From contig JAOSJT010000001.1 of NCBI GenBank assembly GCA_027493955.1, positions 1,661,131 through 1,725,130 on the forward strand: 64,000 nucleotides of DNA, given 5' to 3'. Positions within the stretch are counted from its first letter, which is position 1. The number at the start of each line of letters is the position of its first letter. A program made the translations under genes and the position numbers. This DNA is from Bacteroidia bacterium. GTDB taxonomy: Bacteria; Bacteroidota; Ignavibacteria; SZUA-365. Positions 44,375-54,328 of the stretch are shown in pieces. The notes under the pieces were generated by a model. The model was not told the DNA's origin. It did no database searches and saw nothing but the letters and a program-made list of their open reading frames with translations.

Positions 44375-44726
44375 CAGGGACCGTCTGCTCCCCACTCCGC
44401 CCCTTCCGCAGTGCGGGCACGCCAACGCGCAGTACGGTCCATCTCGTCTGCTTCACTGATCCGACTTCTGGTATGCAGCCACGGTCGCCGGTACGGGGTC
44501 CGTGCTGGAGATGAATGTCCATCAGCATCTCCCTTGATACCCTCCTGACAGTATCCTTTTTCGGAATCCTTTTCAGAAATCCCGGTGATCTTGCGTGTAC
44601 CATCATTTTTCGACACATTTGTCGTAGAATATCTTTTACCATCGCGGCCTGTACTATCGGACAGGCGCCGCAACGGTGCGCCAATGTGATGTCGTATACG
44701 GAAGCACTCATCCAGAAGGTATGAAC
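44375..44726. other. intergenic region before the propeller array
   Basis: 352 bp with no gene recognised; presumably holds the promoter of the first YCF48-repeat gene. Confidence 0.4.
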
Positions 44727-46832
44727 ATGAGCACAAACCGGTTATTTTTCGGCCTAACCGTTACTTTTCTTTTTATCGCTTCTTCCAGTGCCAACGCCCA
44801 GCACGGCTGGACCTGGCAAAATCCACGCCCTCAGGGGAATGCCCTGTACGACGTCACGCATCTCACGGGCAGCGAATGGCTGGCGTGCGGCGAGCATGGA
44901 AGCCTCATCCGCAGCAGCGACAACGGCGCAACATGGACGCCTCAATCCTTCGGCAGGCGAACCCGCATCCTCCGCATGCACTTTCCATACCCCGACCAGG
45001 GCTACCTGACCGTCGAAGGCAGTGTGTTCCACAGCAGCGATGGCGGCCGGACGTGGCTTGAGCAGATCAACACCGAATACACACTATGGGACATAGATTT
45101 CGCCGACGCGCAGCACGGAATAGCCGTCGGCAGCTTCGGCATCATACTGCACACGAGCGATGCCGGAGTGACGTGGAATTATCTTGACGCGGAAATACAA
45201 GACGATCTGCACGCCGTCGTGTACACCGACGCGGCCAACGCTGTGATCACCGGCGCCAATGGAATCCTCCTGCGGACGAGTACGGGCGGTCTCTCCTGGC
45301 AAAAAAGCACCATCGGCACCAATCGCAGAATCATGGATATCACCGCCATCCCCGGCGGTGGCGGCTCGCTGATCGCGGTGGGCGACAACGGGACGCTGCT
45401 GCGGTCCACCGACGGCGGAGAGAGCTGGACGAACGCCATACACAGCTCCACCAGCAACCTGACACGCGTACATTTCACCGATGGAAACAACGGCATCATA
45501 ACCGGCGGTGGCGGAACACTTCTCCGTTCCGCGGACGGCGGAAAAAACTGGAGCAACGTCCTCCCGGGCGGAGGCGCCGATCTCCGCGGCATCGCCACGC
45601 ATGGTATGACAGCGCTCATCGTCGCGGCGAACGGCACCGTGCTTCGCAGCAGCAATGGCGGCATGAACTGGGGCGGCGAGGGTCCGGTCACCATAAACCA
45701 TCTGAAATGTCTGTCCTTTTCCGACGCTTCGACGGGCATCACGGCGGGGTTGGGCGTATCGCCTCTCTGGACGACAAACGGAGGGCAGGTCTGGAACAGG
45801 CAAGCCATTTCGAGCGGAAGCGATATTCTCGACATCTGCCTGATCGGCGGCACTGTCCATGCAGTCAGCAAAGGCGGCTACATCCTCCGTTCGCGGCTTG
45901 ACGGAAGCGCGAACACCCGGCACACCGTCAACACTGCGATACAATTGCGGGGTGTGTCCTTTATCGACGCGAACAACGGTATCGTCGTCGGCACGAACGG
46001 CACCATCCTCCACACCGACGACGGCGGGGATACCTGGGTCAAGCGCACAAACGAACAGTATCTGCATCTCAATGATGTGCTGCTCATCGACACAGAGACC
46101 GCTTTGGCTGTCGGGGAGCGCGGCACCTGCATTCGCACATCCGACGGCGGCATCACCTGGTCGTACATGCTTGTCGGTGTGCAGGAAGAGTTGAAGTCCA
46201 TCAGCTCCCTGACCGATGGCTATATCTCGATCGCCGGGACCCAGGGTCTCATCCTGCGCAGTGGTACACTGGGGATGAACTGGGATATTCAAAGGATTGA
46301 GACGCGACCCATGCTTAATGGCATCAGCTTCGGAAACGCCTCTGTCTGTGTAGCGGTCGGTGAGTTGGGCGCCCTGTTCGTCACCACCGACGGCGGGAGC
46401 ACCTGGACGTCGCAGCCCGAAGTGACGCGTTACGGTCTGAACGCGGTTCAGATGCACGATGCGCGCAGCGGCACCATCGTCGGTAACAGCGGCATCATAC
46501 TTCGCACCACCTCCGGTGGAGTCTCCTGGCTCGCGGACACGCGGAGAGCGCCCGCACAGGCCATGCTCGGCCGGCATTACCCGAATCCCGTGAGCGACCA
46601 CGCCGTCATTCCGTTCACCCTGCACGAGGCGGGTCATACGACAGTCAGCGTACACGACATGCTGGGGCGGCGCGTCGCGCTCCTTCTCGATACATTTCTC
46701 GATTCGGGAGCACACAGCGCCCATTTCGATGCCGCGGCGCTGCCGGCCGGTATGTACATCTGTGTGTTACGCACGGCGCACGGAGCGGTGTCTTCCATGC
46801 TTCCGGTATTTGGCCCCGGCGCTGTCCGGTGA
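44727..46832 (+). CDS. T9SS-secreted YCF48/BNR-repeat beta-propeller protein (paralogue 1)
   Basis: A 701-residue protein: signal peptide ending ASSSANAQ, the family opening HGWTWQNPRPQGN, then about a dozen ~43-residue blades of the form GxxGxxLRSTDGGESW...V.F.D.., and a C-terminal T9SS type A tail (YPNPVSDHAVIPFTL, VSVHDMLGRRVALL). YCF48 repeats relate to photosystem assembly factor HCF136 and to sialidase/BNR propellers; in T9SS bacteria such proteins are surface-exposed with unknown ligands. I choose ATG 44727, seven bases after AAGG; ATG 44721 is also possible. First of four tandem paralogues. Confidence 0.9.
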   Translation: MSTNRLFFGLTVTFLFIASSSANAQHGWTWQNPRPQGNALYDVTHLTGSEWLACGEHGSLIRSSDNGATWTPQSFGRRTRILRMHFPYPDQGYLTVEGSVFHSSDGGRTWLEQINTEYTLWDIDFADAQHGIAVGSFGIILHTSDAGVTWNYLDAEIQDDLHAVVYTDAANAVITGANGILLRTSTGGLSWQKSTIGTNRRIMDITAIPGGGGSLIAVGDNGTLLRSTDGGESWTNAIHSSTSNLTRVHFTDGNNGIITGGGGTLLRSADGGKNWSNVLPGGGADLRGIATHGMTALIVAANGTVLRSSNGGMNWGGEGPVTINHLKCLSFSDASTGITAGLGVSPLWTTNGGQVWNRQAISSGSDILDICLIGGTVHAVSKGGYILRSRLDGSANTRHTVNTAIQLRGVSFIDANNGIVVGTNGTILHTDDGGDTWVKRTNEQYLHLNDVLLIDTETALAVGERGTCIRTSDGGITWSYMLVGVQEELKSISSLTDGYISIAGTQGLILRSGTLGMNWDIQRIETRPMLNGISFGNASVCVAVGELGALFVTTDGGSTWTSQPEVTRYGLNAVQMHDARSGTIVGNSGIILRTTSGGVSWLADTRRAPAQAMLGRHYPNPVSDHAVIPFTLHEAGHTTVSVHDMLGRRVALLLDTFLDSGAHSAHFDAAALPAGMYICVLRTAHGAVSSMLPVFGPGAVR

Positions 46833-47001
46833 AGCCAATCGTCGCCTCACGACAGGTTCTTGTCCGCAACGAGGCGGCGAATAAGGAGCGGAATTTCTTC
46901 ATTGACTTCTACGGGACATTCCCGTATTTTCCTGACTGAAGTTGCCTTTTTGCATCGCGCATGATCGCCTCCCGGACAGTCAGCGTATCGACTTGTCAGG
47001 C

Positions 47002-49155
47002 ATGCGCGCCACAACCCGAGTGAGCGGAGTTTTCGTGCAATATCGCGTGGCGTGTGTTCTCCTGCTTTCTGTGTTTGTCATCGTCCTGCATGGCCGCTGC
47101 CATGCGCAAATCGGCTGGTACTGGCAGAATCCCTTCCCGCAGGGCAATCACCTTCAATCCGTTGCCTTTACCGATGCGCGTACCGGAACCGCCGTGGGCT
47201 GGTGGGGTACCATACTGCGCACCACCGACGGAGGACAGACCTGGGTCCCGCAGGCAGGCGATATCTATTCGCTCTATGGCGTGTGCTTTACCGACGCCAC
47301 TACGGGTAGCGCCGTCGGTCAGCGCGGGACGATACTGCGCACCACGGACGGCGGCAATCAGTGGACGCTGCAACAAAGCGGCACCAGGGAATTACTGACG
47401 CGGGTGACCTTCCTCGATGCCAACATCGGAATTGCCGTGGGACGCGCGGGCGTCATTCTGCGCACAAGCAATGGCGGGAGTACCTGGACGCCACAGATCA
47501 GCGGCTACATTGTCGACCTCTGGGGTGTGGCGCTTGCTGACGCTGATAATGCGCTCGCGGTGGGGCTGGAGGGGATGATACTCCGGACCAGCGACGGCGG
47601 CGAGAGCTGGTGGCGCATCATGAGCGGTGTGTCTACCTCCCTCTATGGCATTGATCAAATAGATGCGAACACCTTCGTGGTCGTGGGAAACGACGGCGTC
47701 ATACTCCGCAGCAGCGACGCGGGTCAGAACTGGATACGGCAGGGCGTCGGTGTCACGAACGAGCACCTCATCGCTGTCTCCTTCGCCGATGCGAACCACG
47801 GACTTGTCGTCGGACAGAACGGCACCATACTGCGCACCACCGATGCCGGTGCGCATTGGGTACAGCAAACGGTATGGCACCGGAAGCCGTTGTACGGCGT
47901 CACGCTCATCGATGCGCTCACCGGTGTGGCCGTCGGAGAGTCCGGCATCATCATGTACACCACCGACGGCGGAGTGTCGTGGACGGATCGCGCACCGGGC
48001 GAACGAGCGTCTTTCCACGGCATCGCCTTCTCGGATGCGGAACACGGCATAGCCGTCGGCGAGGCCGGAACGATTCTGCGCACCGCCGATGAAGGCGACA
48101 CCTGGCGGCGCACCGTCGGTGTTTCGGAACAAACACTCTACGATATAACCTTCGTCGATGGCACTCAGGGAAGCACAGCGGTGGCGGTGGGCGCCGGCGG
48201 AAGTATATTGCGCAGCACCGACGGCGGCGAGCGTTGGGCGGCCATTGAAAGCGGCACTGCGAATGATCTCACCTCGGTCGCTTTCGTTCCGAACGGAGCG
48301 GGTATCGCTGTCGGGATGCGCGGCAGCATTCTGGCAACGAGCGATCAGGGCGAGACCTGGTTCGCGCGAAACAGCGGTACGACAACGGATCTCTACGGCG
48401 TGGATTTCGCGGATGAGGACCACTGCGTTGCGGTGGGCGTCAACGGAAGCATATTGCGCAGCACGGATGGCGGGCAAGCCTGGTCGCTGCAGAATTCCGG
48501 CACCATTGCCACACTATACGGCGTGGATTTCGTCGATGCGCAGCACGGCACCGCCGTCGCCTGGGATGGCGGGATACACCGAAGCAACGACGGCGGAGTC
48601 ACCTGGCGCAGGCAATTCAGCGGACTGACATCCATTCTCGAAGATGTGGCTTTTATCGATGCGAACAACGGCTACGTGGTCGGCAGCGGAGGGACCATAC
48701 TCCGCACGACGGACGGCGGCGCCTCGTGGTCGAAGCAGGACGTCGGGACCGCCAACTGGCTCAACGCAATCAGCGTCACAAGTTCACAGAAGGCCACCGT
48801 TGCCGGCTGGGGCGGGACCATACTCCACACCCGTAACGGAGGACTGACCAGCATCGCCGCGTCGGCAATCGCCACGAACGCCGCGCTCCTCGGCAATAAT
48901 TACCCCAATCCCGTCAGCGCCTCCACCACCATCCCATTCTCTCTCACGTCACCGGAGCACGTGCGGCTCAGCATCTATGACATGCTCGGACGCGAAGTAG
49001 CGGTGTTGGTGAACGGACGGCTGGATGCGGGATTGCACAGTGCGTGTTTTAATGCTGCGGGTCTGCGGGCGGGGATGTATTTCTCTGTTCTGAGAAGCGG
49101 ATCGGTGGTAGAGACCAGGAAGCTGCTGTTGACGAATACGAGCGCGGACTACTGA
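47002..49155 (+). CDS. T9SS-secreted YCF48/BNR-repeat beta-propeller protein (paralogue 2)
   Basis: A 717-residue paralogue: signal peptide (VACVLLLSVFVIVLHGRCHAQ), IGWYWQNPFPQGN, about fourteen regular blades (for example GWWGTILRTTDGGQTW, GQNGTILRTTDAGAHW, GSGGTILRTTDGGASW) and the sorting tail YPNPVSASTTIPFSL...LSIYDMLGREVAVL. It is the most regular member; fourteen blades could make two seven-bladed propellers. ATG 47002 gives the best signal peptide; earlier in-frame TTG 46942 is unlikely. The tail shares about 43 identical bases with paralogue 4. Confidence 0.9.
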   Translation: MRATTRVSGVFVQYRVACVLLLSVFVIVLHGRCHAQIGWYWQNPFPQGNHLQSVAFTDARTGTAVGWWGTILRTTDGGQTWVPQAGDIYSLYGVCFTDATTGSAVGQRGTILRTTDGGNQWTLQQSGTRELLTRVTFLDANIGIAVGRAGVILRTSNGGSTWTPQISGYIVDLWGVALADADNALAVGLEGMILRTSDGGESWWRIMSGVSTSLYGIDQIDANTFVVVGNDGVILRSSDAGQNWIRQGVGVTNEHLIAVSFADANHGLVVGQNGTILRTTDAGAHWVQQTVWHRKPLYGVTLIDALTGVAVGESGIIMYTTDGGVSWTDRAPGERASFHGIAFSDAEHGIAVGEAGTILRTADEGDTWRRTVGVSEQTLYDITFVDGTQGSTAVAVGAGGSILRSTDGGERWAAIESGTANDLTSVAFVPNGAGIAVGMRGSILATSDQGETWFARNSGTTTDLYGVDFADEDHCVAVGVNGSILRSTDGGQAWSLQNSGTIATLYGVDFVDAQHGTAVAWDGGIHRSNDGGVTWRRQFSGLTSILEDVAFIDANNGYVVGSGGTILRTTDGGASWSKQDVGTANWLNAISVTSSQKATVAGWGGTILHTRNGGLTSIAASAIATNAALLGNNYPNPVSASTTIPFSLTSPEHVRLSIYDMLGREVAVLVNGRLDAGLHSACFNAAGLRAGMYFSVLRSGSVVETRKLLLTNTSADY

Positions 49156-49246
49156 AGTTTTATTTTCCTGACGGGGAATGAATCACCCCGCTGAATTGTC
49201 TATCCTTGGTAACTGTGAACCTTGGTATTTGATGAGAGTTTGAACC

Positions 49247-51361
49247 ATGATTAAACGAGCCGGACTGTCTTGCCTTTATGTCGCTATCCTTCTCCTCAAC
49301 AGCAGCCTCCTCGAAGCGCAGTCCGGCTGGTTCTGGCAGAATCCGTTGCCGCAGGGGAATACTCTTTACGGAGTACATTTTGCTGATGAGCACATTGGAT
49401 ACGCTGTGGGGAACTACGGGAGTTTCTTACGTTCAACTGATGGTGGGGAGACATGGACACAGTTGAATACACCCACCAAACGGGATTTGCGCGATGTATT
49501 CTTTACCGATTCCATGAAGGGGACGATAGTCGGCGAGTTTGGAAGGATATTCAAAACAACTGATGGCGGTAACAATTGGGAAGATCGATCAATATCTACA
49601 ACAAACGTTTTGTTGAACGTTGATTTTACAGATGAAAAGCACGGATGGATACTTGTAAGTAACAGCACCTTGCTCCGCACAGAGGATGGTGGGAATAACT
49701 GGGCTGGTTCCAGCTTGAGCAATTTTGGAAGCGTACTTGGAATGCACTTCACAGATCATGAGGTTGGGACTCTCGTTGGAGCAGGTGGATTGATAATCCA
49801 TACGACCGACGGAGGAACCACCTGGCAAAATCAGGAAAGCGGGACGAAGCAGAGGCTCTATGATGTTTGCTTCCGAAATAGTGATTATGGGATCGCTGTA
49901 GGAGACGGTGGGACTATACTACGAACGACAAACGGCGGCGCAGTATGGACTAAACAAAGCACCACAACATATAATCGTCTTGAGTCTTTACAGTACTCTG
50001 ATAGCCTCAATATCACAACTGTTGGTGACCACGGGTGCGTACTTCATTCCACAAATGGAGGAATCGAGTGGATGGAGGTATCAAGTGGCTTAGTCCAATG
50101 GCTATACGATCTTTGTTATGCTGACAATCAAATCGGCATTGCAGTCGGCGCGAATGGCTGTATAGTAAAAACTACGAACGGAGGGACAGATTGGGAAAAG
50201 CGATGGTCAGGACAATACGGGTTGATGACTGAAGTGGTCTTTACCGATCACAACCATGGGTACGTGACCTGCGGTGGGGGATGGACAATTCGAACCGAAG
50301 ATGGCGGAGCAACGTGGATCGGGTATTTTCTTGGATCAATCTGGGATCAACAGCATGGGCTCTCTTTCTATGATCACAATCACGGCATTTCTGTAGGTCC
50401 TACAGGAAGAATTTTTACGACTACAAATGGAGGGGACTCTTGGAACAGACAATTAAGCTGGGTAACGGAACATCTCAACGGGATTTCTTACTCTGACTCA
50501 ATGCACGCAACAGCAGTTGGTGAGCTGGGGAGAATTATTACAACATCAGATCGAGGGATCACGTGGTTACCGCAAAACAGCGGGTGTTCAGATTACCTTT
50601 CGGAGGTGTCGTTCTGTGATAGCGATCACGGCCATATCGTAGGATTTGAAGGTACCATCCTCTACACGTCAAACCGAGGATTGGATTGGATACGTCAAAA
50701 TAGTGGCGTAACGAACGACCTCTGGGATATTACATGCAGAGACTCACTCTGTTGTACAGCTGTTGGGGCAAAAGGAATCATACTTAAGACCACCAACAGT
50801 GGGATGAGTTGGGAGGAGCAAGATAATCCAACCCGGTTCAATCTTTATGGCGTTGATTACGCAGATTCGTTATTTGGAGTCGCTGTAGGGGAATTTGGTG
50901 TCATCTTATGGACATTGGATGGAGGGAAGTGTTGGTTTATACAAGAAAGTCCCACTGATAAAATCCTTGTGGATGTAGATATGATTGACAGACAAACTGG
51001 AACCATAATCGGAGAGGGCGGCACCATCCTCCGCACCACCACCGGCGGCGTGACCTGGGTCGAAGATGAAAAGCCCTCCCCCTCCCTCCTCCACCTCGGC
51101 CAGAACTATCCCAATCCGGTCACCGCATCAACCACCATACCCTTCTCGCTCACCAATTCGGAGCATGTAAAACTGCGCGTTTACGACATGCTGGGACGTG
51201 AGGTGGCTGTGTTGATCGATGAGCGGCGCGAAGCTGGTGCGCACACTGTGCGTTTCGATGGCGCGGGATTGCGGGCGGGTGTGTATTTTTCTGTTCTGAA
51301 AATTGGATCGGTGATCGAGACACGGAAACTGATTCTGATGACCGCAAGCACGGCCTATTGA
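49247..51361 (+). CDS. T9SS-secreted YCF48/BNR-repeat beta-propeller protein (paralogue 3, mosaic composition)
   Basis: A 704-residue paralogue with signal peptide to EAQ, SGWFWQNPLPQGN and about thirteen blades, then the tail LGQNYPNPVTASTTIPFSL. Its central ~1.6 kb is distinctly AT-rich with divergent blades, while the last ~350 bp switch abruptly near 51015 to GC-rich sequence almost the same as paralogue 4 (GGCACCATCCTCCGCACCAC). This indicates an AT-rich, perhaps acquired gene whose ends were exchanged with resident paralogues. The ATG is preceded by GAGAG about nine bases upstream. Confidence 0.9.
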   Translation: MIKRAGLSCLYVAILLLNSSLLEAQSGWFWQNPLPQGNTLYGVHFADEHIGYAVGNYGSFLRSTDGGETWTQLNTPTKRDLRDVFFTDSMKGTIVGEFGRIFKTTDGGNNWEDRSISTTNVLLNVDFTDEKHGWILVSNSTLLRTEDGGNNWAGSSLSNFGSVLGMHFTDHEVGTLVGAGGLIIHTTDGGTTWQNQESGTKQRLYDVCFRNSDYGIAVGDGGTILRTTNGGAVWTKQSTTTYNRLESLQYSDSLNITTVGDHGCVLHSTNGGIEWMEVSSGLVQWLYDLCYADNQIGIAVGANGCIVKTTNGGTDWEKRWSGQYGLMTEVVFTDHNHGYVTCGGGWTIRTEDGGATWIGYFLGSIWDQQHGLSFYDHNHGISVGPTGRIFTTTNGGDSWNRQLSWVTEHLNGISYSDSMHATAVGELGRIITTSDRGITWLPQNSGCSDYLSEVSFCDSDHGHIVGFEGTILYTSNRGLDWIRQNSGVTNDLWDITCRDSLCCTAVGAKGIILKTTNSGMSWEEQDNPTRFNLYGVDYADSLFGVAVGEFGVILWTLDGGKCWFIQESPTDKILVDVDMIDRQTGTIIGEGGTILRTTTGGVTWVEDEKPSPSLLHLGQNYPNPVTASTTIPFSLTNSEHVKLRVYDMLGREVAVLIDERREAGAHTVRFDGAGLRAGVYFSVLKIGSVIETRKLILMTASTAY

Positions 51362-51448
51362 ATACATTTTCGGGCGGAGAAAGTGATCCTCTCACCCGAC
51401 AGCGGCAATGACCATACACATTTTCCAAACCAGTTGTGAGGATGAACC

Positions 51449-53563
51449 ATGACCCGGTATGCTGCACCTTCTTGCCTGTTTCTCTTCGCGTTTCTTCTGA
51501 TCAGCAGACCTTGTCAGGCCCAGTCCGGCTGGTTCTGGCAAAATCCGTTGCCGACGGGAAATGACCTTCTCGATGTGGCATTTTTCAGCGCGGAGACCGG
51601 CATCGCGGTGGGCGGACGAGGCACAATACTTCGTACCACCGATGCCGGCGCACAGTGGCTGTCGCAGTGGGTCGGCAACTCGCGGGATTTACGGGGTGTG
51701 GCATGCGCGACTCCGCTGATCGCCGTCGCTGTTGGCATAGATGGCATCATTCTCAGAACCACGGACGCCGGCGCGAGGTGGTCGGAGCAAAACACCAATA
51801 CCGCCTACGCGCTCAACGCCGTCGCTTTCGCCGATGCGGCCACCGGTGTGGCCGTCGGCACATCCGGAACGATACTCCGCACGACGGACGGAGGACTCAC
51901 CTGGACTCCGCGACAGGGAGGAGCAAACTCCTTCCTGCACGACGTCGTCTTCATTGACGGGGCGACGGGTTTCGCCGTGGGGCGTGATGGTATCGTTCTT
52001 CACACCACCGACGGCGGCGACACCTGGACTGCGCAGACACTGGCAAGCGGAAAGCACTTCCGCTCGGTGTCCTTTGCCGGCAGCACGCATGGGTGTATCG
52101 TCGGCGAGATGGGCGTCCTGTACCGCACGAGCGATGGTGGACAACAATGGAGCGCGGGCAGCACCGGCAGCACACAGTGGCTTCATGAAATTCTCCTGAC
52201 CAGCGCGGATGCGGGTATCACCGTGGGAATGAACGGGACCCTTATCGCAACCACGGACGGCGGAGCGAACTGGGCCCGCTCCGATGTGATTCAGTGGTCA
52301 TCGGGCACACATTCGATGGGTTTGCAATACAACGGCATCTGTCATGCCGGCAGCAACGATCTCTGCATCGTGGGCAATGCGGGCACCATTTTACGGAGCA
52401 GCAATGGCGGCGTCAACTGGATCGAGCAATCCATGGGCGTGCACAACCATTTCACCGGAATCGATTTCCACGGCAGAGACACCGGCCTTGGTCGTGGGGA
52501 CATCATTCTCCGCACCACCGACGCGGGCGACCATTGGGTACGGCAGCAAACGGATACCAGCTTTCATGCGAACGCGGTGACACTGCTGAACAGCAGCATC
52601 GCGGTCGTCGTGGGAGACGACGGCCTGATCATCCGCAGTACGGACGCGGGCGTGACGTGGACGGAGCATCGCCGCGAAGCGGATATCGATCTCCACGGCG
52701 TCAGCTTCTGCGATGATGTGCACGGCATGGCAGTCGGGCGCAGCTCTACCGTTCTTCGCAGCAGCGACGGCGGTGTGCACTGGACAAGACTCTCCATGCC
52801 CGGACCAGCGGAGGATTATTTCAGCGTATCCTGCGCAAGTCCGCTCACCGCGTTCATCCACGGAGGTAGCACGGTGTTGCGCACGACGGATGGAGGCGCA
52901 AACTGGACGGACATTTCGCCTACGAAGCTGGCCCCGCTGTACTGTATGACCTTCGTCGACAGTCTCCATGGCTTCATCGCAGGGTACACGGTTCTTTACC
53001 GAAGCACCGACGGAGGAAACAGTTGGGAATCCGTCTCGCCGGTGGCGTTCATCGCTCCCGACGCCCTGTCGTTCACGGACAACCTGAACGGGCTGGCGGT
53101 CGGCTCCGTTGGTGAAATATCGCGCACCACCGACGGCGGCCGGACCTGGAAAAAGGAGGACAGCCGCACCACCTCCGGACTTACCTGTGTGTGTATGATA
53201 GATACGGAGACGGCGAGCACAGCCGGATGGTTCGGCACCATCCTCCGCACCACCACCGGCGGCGTGACCTGGGTCGAGGATGCAAAGCCTTCCCCAACCC
53301 TCCTCCACCTCGGCCAGAATTATCCTAATCCCGTCACGACCGTGACCACCATCCCTTTCTCTCTCACATCGCCGGAGCACGTGCGGCTCAGCATCTATGA
53401 CATGCTCGGACGCGAGGTGGCTGTGTTGATCGATGAGCGGCGGGAGGCGGGGTCGCACAGTGTGCGTTTCGATGCTGCGGGACTGCGGGCGGGTGTGTAT
53501 TTCTCTGTGTTGAGAAACAACAGAGGTACGGTGACGACAAAGATGGCCGTGGTGCCTCGCTGA
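51449..53563 (+). CDS. T9SS-secreted YCF48/BNR-repeat beta-propeller protein (paralogue 4)
   Basis: A 704-residue paralogue: signal peptide ending ISRPCQAQ, SGWFWQNPLPTGN, about thirteen blades (GGRGTILRTTDAGAQW, GTSGTILRTTDGGLTW, GRDGIVLHTTDGGDTW), WVEDAKPSPTLLHLGQNYPN linker and the sorting tail ending VTTKMAVVPR. Composition is uniformly GC-rich, unlike paralogue 3. The last gene of the array; 168 bp separate it from the HicA gene. Confidence 0.9.
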   Translation: MTRYAAPSCLFLFAFLLISRPCQAQSGWFWQNPLPTGNDLLDVAFFSAETGIAVGGRGTILRTTDAGAQWLSQWVGNSRDLRGVACATPLIAVAVGIDGIILRTTDAGARWSEQNTNTAYALNAVAFADAATGVAVGTSGTILRTTDGGLTWTPRQGGANSFLHDVVFIDGATGFAVGRDGIVLHTTDGGDTWTAQTLASGKHFRSVSFAGSTHGCIVGEMGVLYRTSDGGQQWSAGSTGSTQWLHEILLTSADAGITVGMNGTLIATTDGGANWARSDVIQWSSGTHSMGLQYNGICHAGSNDLCIVGNAGTILRSSNGGVNWIEQSMGVHNHFTGIDFHGRDTGLGRGDIILRTTDAGDHWVRQQTDTSFHANAVTLLNSSIAVVVGDDGLIIRSTDAGVTWTEHRREADIDLHGVSFCDDVHGMAVGRSSTVLRSSDGGVHWTRLSMPGPAEDYFSVSCASPLTAFIHGGSTVLRTTDGGANWTDISPTKLAPLYCMTFVDSLHGFIAGYTVLYRSTDGGNSWESVSPVAFIAPDALSFTDNLNGLAVGSVGEISRTTDGGRTWKKEDSRTTSGLTCVCMIDTETASTAGWFGTILRTTTGGVTWVEDAKPSPTLLHLGQNYPNPVTTVTTIPFSLTSPEHVRLSIYDMLGREVAVLIDERREAGSHSVRFDAAGLRAGVYFSVLRNNRGTVTTKMAVVPR

Positions 53564-53730
53564 CAGCACACGGCGTAAGAGCAGCGGGCCGGACTGCCCA
53601 AATCAGTGTCCGGGGCACGTCATCAAGTCCCGGCATACCGGCTCGATTCACCCTTTGATAGCTGTCGTATCCCGATTCTGAGCACGTCTGAATATCTTGA
53701 CTCATGATATCATTATTGGTATCTTTATAC

Positions 53731-53991
53731 ATGGGATCGTTGGAACATATTCTTGCCGCGATGCGGCGAAATCCGTGCGGTGTGCGCTTCCCGGAATTGA
53801 AGCACGTGTGCGACCATTACTTCGGAGCGCCCCGCGCTGCGGATGGCAGTCACAGAGTGTATCGGACTCCGTGGAAAGGAGACCCGAGAATCAACATCCA
53901 GAATGATAAAGGTTTTGCCAAGGCATATCAGGTGCGGCAAGTTCTGAAGGCAATAACGCGACTGGAGAAAGGTGACAGCGATGAAAAATGA
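53731..53991 (+). CDS. HicA-like toxin
   Basis: An 86-residue protein: MGSLEHILAAMRRNPCGVRF, then FGAPRAADGSHRVYRTPW (the G-S-H catalytic His motif of HicA mRNA interferases), and VRQVLKAITRLE. The order toxin-then-HicB is the usual hicAB order and it overlaps the HicB gene by 11 bp. ATG 53731 gives the normal length; 53704 would add nine residues. Confidence 0.82.
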   Translation: MGSLEHILAAMRRNPCGVRFPELKHVCDHYFGAPRAADGSHRVYRTPWKGDPRINIQNDKGFAKAYQVRQVLKAITRLEKGDSDEK

Positions 53992-54328
53992 AAAATACAC
54001 GTACCGGGTGACCTGGTCCGAAGAAGACGGCGAGTACGTCGGACAGTGTCTCGAATTTCCGGCCTTGAGCTGGCTCGCCCGTACTCAGGAAGCTGCATTG
54101 AGAGGCATACGCGCTGTTGTGGCGGAGTCGGTGGACGACATGCTCGCCCAGGGCGAAGCTATTCCGGAACCGATTGCGACGCGAAGCTACAGCGGGCGCT
54201 TTCTCGTGCGCGTCCCTCCCGAAATCCATCGCATGCTTGTCATGGAAGCTGCGGAATCCGGAGTAAGCCTCAATCGCCTGGTAAGCGCACGACTGGGGAG
54301 ATACAACCAGGGTACGGCCGATCGCTGA
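53981..54328 (+). CDS. HicB-family antitoxin
   Basis: A 115-residue antitoxin: partial RNase H-like fold (YTYRVTWSEEDGEYVGQCLE, ALRGIRAVVAESVDDMLAQG) followed by a ribbon-helix-helix DNA-binding segment (FLVRVPPEIHRMLVMEAAES, GVSLNRLVSARLG). Start at ATG 53981 with AAAGGTG six bases upstream. Neutralises the adjacent HicA-like toxin and probably represses the operon. Confidence 0.9.
   Translation: MKNEKYTYRVTWSEEDGEYVGQCLEFPALSWLARTQEAALRGIRAVVAESVDDMLAQGEAIPEPIATRSYSGRFLVRVPPEIHRMLVMEAAESGVSLNRLVSARLGRYNQGTADR

Noticed and set aside
45084-46724. 546-codon minus-strand frame opposite propeller paralogue 1
   Set aside because: Antisense by-product of the repetitive GC-rich blade sequence; no start context or family match.
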